From assembly GCF_032854445.1 (NCBI RefSeq), contig NC_088301.1, forward strand, positions 24,660,402 to 24,724,401: a stretch of 64,000 bases of DNA, in the 5' to 3' direction. Each line of letters starts with the position of its first letter. The first letter of the stretch is position 1. This DNA comes from Liolophura sinensis (lineage: Eukaryota > Mollusca > Polyplacophora > Chitonida > Chitonidae). Shown piece after piece: positions 44,889 through 57,000 of the stretch. The notes under the pieces are model-generated. The model saw nothing but the letters and a program-made list of their open reading frames with translations. It ran no database searches and had not been told where the DNA came from. The position numbers and the translations under genes were made by a program.

Positions 44889-45086
44889 TCTCTGTAGTAT
44901 GGTAACTTCTAATCACATTCTTGTTATCTTACAACAGGACACAGCCACACCAAAAATGAGACAAATTCTTGAAATATATGGCAACAAAGCAGGCAGAGAT
45001 ATTCTAGAGTTGTCTGCCCCTCCCACATCTTAATTCTTCTTATGTTGTCAGCTGTGTTGATGCCTTTTTGAGTTGAAACCCTCGGC

Positions 45087-48000
45087 TCAGCTTGAGTTGA
45101 CCCCCCAGTCATAGGGCAAGTGTTTCACCTTGTAGCCCCCTGTTGAGATGAGCTCTGATAGCTCTGATTTCTTCTTGCCATCTCCCATCCTCTTACACAG
45201 CCATTCCACAACCTACAATAAACACAGTTGCACATTAGCCATACTTTTATATGCCATACCATACTTTACATCAGTTATAATGATCTACCTGTTTTTAAGT
45301 TTTTGACATTTTCTCAATGTTGTCTATTTGCCATTTTCCATGAAAATCACCTTGACTTCATAGCTACATTATATTTGTTATGTAACATTGCATGCCAACA
45401 AAAAATGATTTTGTCTGCTCCACACTCTTCACATTGTGGCTACCTATACTTACCTGCATAGAATAAAAATTTTTCTGGATGGAAAACAAGAGCTAAGATT
45501 CCCTTAGTTGACTATTCATTTAACCGTTTCACATTTTACTTGAATATGTAAATATCAGATACCAACCATAAACTTTGGGAAAAATTTTCTTTCACTTGGA
45601 AATATTGTTGTTTTTTTTTTTTATCTAGCTGATACTGAACATTCAGACTTTATGTTGTTCCATATCCAAATTTTACAAATTGTTTAAACAAGTAGTGTGT
45701 CACTGGAAAAAAAAATAAACTGCCACTTTCAACCATACAGACACTTTAGAAGCTACCACAGCACACTAACCTGTTGGTTGTTCTCTCCAAAATCTTCCCT
45801 GTACCATTTAAATATCATAGACATTTTGACTTCCTTTTTGGCACTGTCAACATGGCAACCATCGTCCCCTTCCAGGAAAGCCTCTGCTGCCAGTTTGAGT
45901 TGATCATATATACCCTGGAACACGTAGCGTTAAGCAGACAATCTGAGAATTAATATATATATACACACCAGGCCGGTAACCTGGGTGTACATATAAACCC
46001 TGGTACCTGCCCCCATAGCTCAGCTGGTAGAGAGTCCGCTTCAGGTGGCGGTATATCCAGGATCAATCCTGGGTCTGGTCACACCTAAGATCTTAAAAGA
46101 GAAGTTGTAACTTCCTCACTTCAGCATAAACGACAAATGTAAATCTCAGAATTCATTGAATGCATATCCTAAACTTAGGCCTGGATTGGGTTGGTTTGAA
46201 GACTTGATCAGATGTTCCACAAAGTGAGTCTGTGCTGGTTGTAAGGAAACTAACACTCTTTAGGAAGTATTAGAATTTCTTGATCAAGCTTAAAGTTTAT
46301 GCTATATTAAGCCGGGAACAAACTAAGCAGATTTTTTCACTTGTAGGGATGAACTTAATCGCCCGTGAATCATGCTAACGATATTCCCAGCATAGTTGAT
46401 TGATTGTCTCGATCGCCGACATTCGCTCGAGATAACACACGATGCGGATACAGTGAAATCGCCAGCGTATTTCTTCACTAGTATCTGACATGCTTGATAC
46501 AATTGAATTTAGGGGCGGACAAGACTGCTTGCTAAATACTCCGTCACCAGCGCAGACACACCAGATGGATATTTAGAAATTCACAAAATACGCCTGTACA
46601 CGCAAAAAGATTCGTCTAGTGTGTTCCCGGCTTTGGTGGGAGGCCAGCTGTCTCCCAGATCACCTAAACTAAGAGCTTGGCATACACTGAAAAAGAAAAC
46701 ATGCAACACTCTATTACCTCTGTGGAGTAGGTTTGATTGGAGGACAACTTTTTGCCCCACACACCAAAGCAAAATGGATCAGAGGCTCTGGCTGGCTGAG
46801 GGCAATCTTGATCCGAGGGTCAGATTTGGAGAAAGGGCGAAATATCATACCTGTAAAGGTACAAACATCTTTTTATACTTGTTGGATTAATGGTGTTTTA
46901 ATACACAGAAAAGTTGTTTGGTTACTACTAGTGCTTTGCAATGATCACATTGATGGAGGGGTTGGCACATGCATCAAGATACAAATATCTGCATAGTCGC
47001 ACGAGCATCCATTATGCCAGGCAAAATCTCCAAAATTTTCATTTTCTTTGTCGGGTTTTGGCATGTCAATGAAGAAAATGTTGCTTCTGTCCTGTTTTAA
47101 ATTTACTGGTTTGCTTCTGTGGGTGCTTTAGTGGTAATGTCTATCAGTTTTTCTCACTTTGTGTATCGACTGTCATGAAATATAGTCCGTGTTTCGGTTC
47201 ATCACGAGACTCAGGATCATGAGACTGAGTTATCAATAGAGCCTACAGGTACAAAGCCCTATATGAACCACATAGCTGTTTTGTGGCTTACCAGCTGGGG
47301 AATTGAACCCGCAATCTAGGGGTTTTGAGCCAACCATCCTACCTCAAGATTAAAGGGAAATAGTGCTTATATATCCCCCTTTTATAGTCATTCTAGGCAC
47401 CTTGTGATTACTGTTCTCGTGATTACTGTTGAACAGTCGAACACATACAGGGTCCACGAAAGCATCGTGCCCTTCTATAGAAGTAACCCCAGCAACCCTG
47501 ATTGCAGCTCCAGGTGTGAAGGGGCTTATCAGCTGGGGATTTGAACCTGTGATCTCTGGGTTTTGAGTCAACAGTTCTACTACTTGACTAAAGGGCAATT
47601 CCCTCAAGTGCAGAGGTAGATAGCACTTATATGAATGTAATACCCTGTTACACTGAACATCTGTGAGTGTGCACAGAATGGGACATACGTGGGACACATA
47701 AAAAGCAAACTGTTATTTATGCCTGAGTTACAATATTATTTATTTATTTATCTATTTGATTGGTGTTTTATACGGTACTCAAGAATGCTTCACTTATATG
47801 AGGTTGGCCAGCATTATGGTGGGAAAAAAACAGAACCAGTGGTAAACCTGTAAACACAAGATCATCTTCAGAATGCTTGTAGACCTTTTCAAGTAGGACC
47901 GGACAGGAAGCCTGCATGAGCTGGACTTGAACTCACAGGGGCCGTATTGGTGAGAAGCTCCAGGGCTGTTGTGCTGTGCTAGCACACTAACCACTAGGAC

Positions 48001-51000
48001 ACAGCTAGAGGCCACTCGCTACAAAGACTTTGGGTTAAAAAGCCCAGCTCAATTCTGTTTTTTTTTTTTTATATGTATATTTCAAGTAAAAACTATGCTC
48101 AAGCCCAGTTGAATTCTTCGATGTGATAAAGATATAAAATGTACGAAATTTGTCTAATCATGTGCAAGTGCCGAGGGTTTCAGTATTTTAACATATGCCA
48201 CGTGAGTCTGTTTATCCCAAAGCGAAGAAATCTTGGTTTTACACTCCAAACAGTTATCTCCCTTTAAAATTACAAGGTAACTTTTAACTACGTTTCAATT
48301 TTAACTATGTTCACCTGTCTACTTTCAAAATTTTTACACAGAAAGGTTAAGGTTATCCCTTTGTAGCACATTCAACTTTACAGCTTCCCCAAGATTAACT
48401 GCCCACACTACTGCATAAAGGTAGCTCTTCGCCCAACTTACCCACTCCTTTCCTGTTCCCTCGAAGAACCCCGTTTTCTATGTCCTGAAGAGAGTAGGGG
48501 TAACCTCCAATAATGTACCTGACGGTGTTGAAAAACTGAAATGAAAGTCATGGAATGTTCATTGACTCTTATCTGCACATGCAAATGTACATGCTAAAAT
48601 TGCTGTATGTTCATGTAGATAAGAACATGCTTGCCACCACATGTATGTACTTCATCCATTAGCCATGTCATTATGTATACCTGTGGTTATGTGATCATGC
48701 ACTTAGCCATGTCAGTATGTATACCTGTGGTTATGTGATCATGCACTTAGCCATGTCAGTATGTATATCTGTGGCTATGTGATCAAGCACTTAGCCATGT
48801 CAGTATGTATACCTGTGGTTATGTGATCAAGCACTTAGCCATGTCAGTATGTATACCTGTGGTTATGTGATCATGCACTTAGCCATGTCAGTATGTATAC
48901 CTGTGGTTATGTGATCATGCACTTAGCCATGTCAGTATGTATATCTGTGGCTATGTGATCAAGCACTTAGCCATGTCAGTATGTACACCTGTGGCTATGT
49001 GATCAAGCACTTAGCCATGTCAGTATGTACACCTGTGGTTATGTGATCATGCACTTAGCCATGTCAGTATGTATACCTGTGGTTATGTGATCATGCACTT
49101 AGCCATGTCAGTATGTATACCTGTGGCTATGTGATCAAGCACTTAGCCATGTCAGTATGTATACCTGTGGCTATGTGATCAAGCACTTAGCCATGTCAGT
49201 ATGTATACCTGTGGCTATGTGATCATGCACTTAGCCATGTCAGTATGTATACCTGTGGCTATGTGATCAAGCACTTAGCCATGTCAGTATGTATACCTGT
49301 GGTTATGTGATCAAGCACTTAGCCATGTCAGTATGTATACCTGTGGTTATGTGATCAAGCACTTAGCCATGTCAGTATGTATACCTGTGGTTATGTGATC
49401 ATGCACTTAGCCATGTCAGTATGTATACCTGTGGCTATGTGATCAAGCACTTAGCCATGTCAGTATGTATACCTGTGGCTATGTGATCAAGCACTTAGCC
49501 ATGTCAGTATGTATACCTGTGGCTATGTGATCAAGCACTTAGCCATGTCAGTATGTATACCTGTGGCTATGTGATCAAGCACTTAGCCATGTCAGTATGT
49601 ATACCTGTGGCTATGTGATCATGCACTTAGCCATGTCAGTATGTATACCTGTGGCTATGTGATCAAGCACTTAGCCATGTCAGTATGTATACCTGTGGCT
49701 ATGTGATCATGCACTTAGCCATGTCAGTATGTATACCTGTGGCTATGTGATCAAGCACTTAGCCATGTCAGTATGTATACCTGTGGTTATGTGATCAAGC
49801 ACTTAGCCATGTCAGTATGTATACCTGTGGTTATGTGATCATGCACTTAACCATGTCAGTATGTATACCTGTGGCTATGTGATCAAGCACTTAGCCATGT
49901 CAGTATGTATACCTGTGGCTATGTGATCAAGCACTTAGCCATGTCAGTATGTATACCTGTGGCTATGTGATCAAGCACTTAGCCATGTCAGTATGTATAC
50001 CTGTGGCTATGTGATCAAGCACTTAGCCATGTCAGTATGTATATCTGTGGCTATGCGATCATGCACTTAGCCATGTCAGTATGTATATCTGTGGCTATGC
50101 GATCATGCACTTAGCCATGTCAGTATGTATACCTGTGGCTATGCGATCATGCACTTAGCCATGTCAGTGTGTATACCTGTGGCTATGTGATCATGCACTT
50201 AGCCATGTCATTATGTATACCTGTCATCAAATTCACTGTCAACTTAAAATGATACACTCACCTTGTATCGCTGCCATAGGTTGACAGGCGGTCCCCGCAC
50301 CACATTGGCATGGATGACTAAAGCATTGTAAATGTTGATGAAGAATGACAGTTTTTCCTCCACAGTGGCATTTTCAATTTTCACCCGATGAAGTTCACGT
50401 GTTAGTCGCACGTACGTCTCAAACTCGGAACTATTGGCTATGCCGGAATAGTTGACTTTCTGAAAGGATGGAATGAAGTCTGTGAGATAGGTATTATCCC
50501 TCAGTGAAATGACAGCTTGCCTTTAAAGGCCCTATACCGAAATGGTCCTATGGTACATGCACTTTTGCTCAGCTTGGGTCTTGTTTCATTTTAACACATT
50601 CTTGTCCCTGACATATATAATTTAGTTAAGGAGATGAATAACTAATAATAAGTAAAATGGAGGACAATTATTAACTGAAATCTAATGCATTAGAAAAACT
50701 TTTTGGAGAAAATTGCATACAAAATTTTCAAACGCTATTATCGATTTTATGACACATTTTGCTTGATTCTGACTGCTTCATCCACCTAATATGATACATC
50801 CACGATATGATACAGACAGCCTGGGGTTAAGACTGCATCAGAGGGGAAAAAACATCAAAAGATTGAGATCAGTTATTATTCTCAAATTAATAATTGCCTG
50901 TCCAACACAGCAACAACACAAGCCATGAGGATTTGGCAAAAATTTGACAAAAAAAAAAAAAATCCAAAAAAAATCAGACCAGATATTAAGAACAACTTTT

Positions 51001-54000
51001 AGCTTGGAACAAACTATTTTAAAATTATTGTGGTTATTTAAAACAGCCATTTAATACAGCTGTATTTTTCTGCTGTAATTTCAGTAGAAATGCATCATAA
51101 TCAAGTCTGTATATTCTGCTTCAAAATAACTAATTATAAGATTGGCATACATGTATAAGTCAGCAGTTTAGGTAAACTTATAAAAAAAAAAACAGTAAGG
51201 TTTGCCAGCAACAAGCAGATGGTTGTGGGTTTCCCCTGGACTCTGCCCGGTTTCCTCTTGTTGGCTGCTGTCGTATAAGTGAAATATTCATGGGTACGGT
51301 GTTAAGTACCAATCAAATAAAATAAATAAACATAAAAAAAAACATATAAAAAGATGACTGATAATGTCTACTTCGGACTCACCTTGCCATCAGCACTGAG
51401 GAAAGCATTGTAAATTTTCAAAATCAGTTTTCTGATTTCCTCTCCAAGTTCACTCACTGGTAACAGAGAAAGATTTGGAGAAGTGAAATAGAAGATAAGA
51501 AGATTTCATTACAATCTGAAACAGAAACAATAATGTAAATCGGGAGCCTCCACGGCTCATTGCAGCGCTTTGACACAGGAGCCTCTCACCTATGTGGTCA
51601 CTGTGAATCAAGTCCAGCTCATGCTATCTTCCTTTTCGGCTGTACATGGGAAGGCCTTCCAGCAACCTGTGGATAGTCGACTGGCCGATAATCAACTGAC
51701 GTCTTTCATACGTGAAATATTCTTGAGTACGGCATGAAACACCAATCAAATAAATAACTCAAATAATGTGAACCATTATGAAATTACCCTATAAAAAGTT
51801 TTCACGGAACTCAATTACTATTAACTGAATCTTGCACCTCAGAACTCGGCAGGTATAAGACACTAGTTAGCTTCTTGATCCAGAGCAGCAAAGTACCGCA
51901 TTTAACGCAATATGTATGTATGTATGCTTGGGGTTTGACGTCGTACTTAACAAGTTTTCAGTGATATGACAAAGAGTTGTTAGGTCTGTGTACATGTATT
52001 GTGTCTTCTTGTGGCAGGGTGAGTCCACTGAAGCATCATGTCGAAGACACCAGCCATGACACCCCATCCAGTCACATTACACTGACACCTGGCCAACCAG
52101 TCATGTTTCCTTGCTCTAACCTCTCAGTGCTGAGTGCCAAGTGAGGCAGCAGCAAGTACAATTTTTAAAGTCTTTGATATGAACCAATCTGGCTTTGATA
52201 ATACAATATGAAATAATATTCCTTATAAGCTGACGATCATTACAAATATATCTACTGATTAATAAACTTAGGGGCCTCCGTGGCTCAGTTGGTTAGCGCG
52301 CTAGCCAATGCGGTCTCACCAATGCGGTCGCTGTGAGTTCAAGTCCAGCTCATGCTGGCTTCCTCTCTGGCCGTACGTGGGAAGGTCTATCAGCAACCTG
52401 CGGATGGTCATGGGTTTCCCTCGGACTTTGCCCGGTTTCCACCCACCATAATGCTGGTCGCCGTCGTATAAGTGAAATATTCTTGAGTATGGCGTAAAAC
52501 ACCAATCAAATAAATAAATAAATAAATAAATAAATTATGAAACTGCTTCTTCATTTCACCTTCACAATAAACCAACTCTATACATACAAGATCCTCATTT
52601 ATAAAACCAGAATATTAAAGTTATGCTTTAATAGTAATTTTGAAGATACATACATGTTGGTATGTAAATAAAATAACCATGTATTACATTGGAGCCTCAT
52701 ACTTTTCCACACATGAAATGTAACATATCCATTTGCCTGTAGTAATATTAGATTTGACCTATTCGGCTTGAGGTGTTTGTTTTTCAATCCCGAGACAGAA
52801 GGTGCAGGTTCAATACAGCCCTTGGACCACAGCTTAATTTTGGGATCTTGGAGACAGTAAGACATCAACGACATTCCCATGGCCGTCTGTCCAGTTTAAT
52901 CATTTAATGAAGATCTCTTATCTTCCACCAATATGGTGTGCATGCACTGTATCTACATGTATATGTTATGTGGAAAAGTTTGTCAGTACCTTGCAAAAGG
53001 TTGGTGGTTTACCATAAGCACCCCTCAGCCCATAAAACTAAATCTCATGTTATAAAAATGAAAAATTCTTGAGCAAGCCATTAAACAACGATCAAATAAA
53101 CAAATAAACAAATAAGCATTCGACTTGAAATGAGAAATTTACTAATAACACAAGGATCATACCTGGTCTGGGTTCACATTCAGAGAGTGGCCCAGCGTTT
53201 AATGCGCTGGACTCGTCGTCTTGCAACAGCCTGTAGAACATATCAGCTGAATCCTCAAACTCCTGAGTGGACTTCAGGTTGTGGCCAAAGTGCTGGTTAA
53301 TTAATTCCTGACCCATTTCTCTCGCTCTTTCCCGGTCTGTGGTAGAAAGGCACATTTCAACTCCTCCATTCTTTTATTTCCTTCACCAAGCCCTGTTTGC
53401 TTCATATATTAATTAGTACATTCTCTCTAAGTCTTCTCCATGCAGCTTGTAATGCCTTCCAGATATTATCATCATGTTATAAAGGCAAAATAAACAAAAA
53501 AAAAAACAAAAAAAAAATATATTTTCATGAAGCTTTTCATCATTACATCATCCCTACTGTGTGGAGAAAGGTAACTTGCCAAGACAAAATCATATCAAGT
53601 TACTCATTTTGCTTTATTTTGAGTTCTATTCATCTTTCAAAGTTGTTTTGTGCTTTGTTACAATGATATATCTTGCATCAAAAAACATCAGTTCCTGCAC
53701 CAGAAGAAATGTTTTATGACCTTTATTAAAATTCAAAATGTCAATAAATTACTTTTGACAGTTGGATAATCCATTGTCATTTAAATTTGTATACCATATT
53801 GTTTTGCTGGCTCCGCTCAATGTTGCCTGCCTCACTGAAACATCTAGAATGGTCTTGATAATGATGAAATTCTACATCCGCAGCATTATAACCTTATAAT
53901 CATTCATCTACTCATATGACGAAGACACCAGACATGACACCTCACTCAGCAATGGCAATGCTGAAACCTTGTGTCAACTGAACAGGGCATAAACATGTAC

Positions 54001-57000
54001 ATCATTTTTTTTGGCGGGGGGGGGGGGGGGGATGTCTTTGATAGTGATCGCGTCTAGGGACACCTCACCATTTGAGTAACATAGCATCTTTACTCAGACA
54101 TGTGGATTTACATGTCCATGAACGTCTGTGTAGGTAAGCCCAGTATCTTACCTAAACCCTTGTTTTTCTCCACCCAGTCAATAAAGTCTTTCCCAGTGAA
54201 AGAGTTTTTGTGAGTCTTTAAGCCTTTGCGATGGTCTTTGATGATACCGCTGTTTTCTATCTCCTTCACTAACTTGGCATACTCGTCCAGTTCACAGGTA
54301 AAGCCGGCTGTGTCTGAATGGAATACACATGTTCACACATACATTTACCCAGATATCAATACATTTACCCAGATATCAATACATTTACCCAGACATCAAT
54401 ACATTTACCCAGATATCAATACATTTACCCAGATACCAATACATTAACCCAGATATCAAAACATTTACCCAGATACCAATACATTTACCCACATATCAAA
54501 ACATTTACCCAAATATCAATACATTTACCCAGATATCAATACATTTACCCAGATATCAATACACTTACCCAGATATCAATACATTTACCCAGATACCAAT
54601 ACATTTACCCAGATATCAAAACATTTACCCAAATATCAATACATTTACCCAGATATCAATACATTTACCCACATATCAATACACTTACCCAGATATCAAT
54701 ACATTTACCCAGATATGAAAACATTTACCCAGATATCAATACATTTACCAAGATATCAATACATTTACCCAAATATCAATACACTTACCAAGATATCAAT
54801 ACATTTACACATTTAAAGAGGACTGCCTCACACTCCACTGCTTTTCGGGCCTTTTTTGACAATAAGCAATCAATAGCAATTTATTTATTTGTCCTATGCC
54901 ATACTCAAGACTATTTCACTTATATGATGATGGCCAGCATTATGGTGGGAGAGAAAACTTGGCAGAGCCCAGGGAGAACAAAATTGCAAAGAAAATATGA
55001 CCTCACTTTGTGAGTGTGAGGTTTGTCAGTTACTTGCTAAAGGCTGGTGGTTTAACCTGGGCAGTCCAGTTCTCAAAATTATCAGAAACTGTTCCTGAAC
55101 AGAAGTGACAATAGCACAAATACATGTACAGCCTTGAACATGACTCAAATGATGAATTAAAAAGGTGGAAATGACCATTATTAGTTACCTGCATGGTCAC
55201 TTATATGACAACCAGTATGATATTTGGCAAAGCCTCACCAAATAATGTTACTCTGAGAAAAATGGCCATTCCAAGCATATGCTATTGCCTTAAAGGAAAA
55301 GAGAAAGGCTACTGCCTTAAAGGAAAAGAGAAAGGCTATTGCCTTAAAGGAAATCCAAGATTGCTGACAGCAGCCATACTGCATTACATATTAAAATGAA
55401 ACTTAATGCAAACAGTTCTCACACTGACCTTAAATATGTGTAAATATGTGCTTGATTGGTTGAAAACCGTTGACAAGATGACAGTGACAAACAAACAGCG
55501 GTATGGAAAGCATCTCCATGGCCCCACATAATCAGGACTTTCCTGGACAATCACACATACCTGCATCTTTAACAGCAGTGGACGGGTCTGGGGGGACTGG
55601 AGCATCAGAAGGGGGCTCATTGTGACGGACAATCACACATACCTGCATCTTTAACAGCAGTGGACGGGTCTGGGGGGACTGGAGCACCAGAAGGGGGCTC
55701 ATTGTGACGGACAATCTCAACAAGCTCATGGAACTTCTCCTTGTCTTCAACCTGTACAAATATAAAATTATATGACATCAAAGAAAATGTTCTGAATGTC
55801 CACTGCAGGTGTAAATCAGCAGTATAGTTTTCCATGTTGCTTATTCACAGGCCTGGCAGTAGAGAAGCAGTCATAGAGTTCTGAAATGGATCATATATGT
55901 GTGAAACGATTTATCTGATTGACACTTTAAGTGTCAGCTTCAAATTACAGCTTTTTGTGTGTTGATACAAAAGAAATATACTGTATTGTCCAAAATTAAA
56001 AAAACAACAGTTTTGCACACATATCACTGAAAATCAAAATTCTGTGTCCATGTATGACGAGTCAGCTACAAAGCATTGTTTAATCTTGGTAACTGTATTA
56101 TCCCAAAAATGTTAATCGATTACCCCAAAAGTGCATCTAAATCCAATATAACATGAAAACAGATAAAAAAAGTTAAGAAAAGATCTAAAATTTGTAAATT
56201 AGCTCAAAATTTAGCTTTACTGGAATGTACTTTTACATACTGGTGTCCATTTAAACTGGCATTTAAGAACTTTCTGCATTTTCAGGACATGCAGAAAGAT
56301 GGACACTCATTTTTTAAAGTTTGCCCACTTTTTCAGATAAAGGACAAGAAAAGACATATTTTACAAAAATTTAAGATTTCTTAACTATTAGTGTACCTCG
56401 CAGGAGAAAGTCAGCTTAAAAATCTCCCAGTCTGCACTGTGCAAGCTGTACAGGCCCATGTTTACAAATATCCAGTTTGTATCCAAAAGGCAACAATGTT
56501 AGTTACTAAGTATTACATTTGTCTACTTTGTATAGGTCAGACACAGTGTCAGGTAGAGAAAGACCTCTATATCACAGGTCTTCACTGAAAGAAAAGTTTG
56601 TCAGGTGACATTCACTGGACTGTTCCATTTAGGTACACAGGGATATTAAGCTGGTTGGTGTAATAAAAACAAAAAACCTCACTTAAAATTGTGAGAAATC
56701 CGAATCAATCAATTTTGTGTTTACATATGAGAACAAATCAATTCAAGAACATTCCTGCAAGGTTTAACAAATATTTTTTTTTTAACACCACCTTAAGATA
56801 TACAAAATGCAGTCCAAACTAAACTTTTAAATGAAAAAAAAAATTACAACTAAAAATTTTTTATTTATTACACAACACCTTTAAGATGTATGAACAGTCC
56901 AAACATTTTAATTAAAACTAAAAATAATAAGCAAATTCTTACAGAAGAGTTACACAATTTTTAATGAAAATATACATGTGTTACATGTTTTCTACTATTC

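Noticed and set aside
48661-50224. CRISPR-like regular array
   Set aside because: There are no unique spacers; the whole 44-bp unit repeats in an intron of an animal gene.
54226-55013. Open frames of 73-231 codons rich in Tyr, Thr and Ile
   Set aside because: They are translations of the 20-bp array on the strand opposite to gene B.
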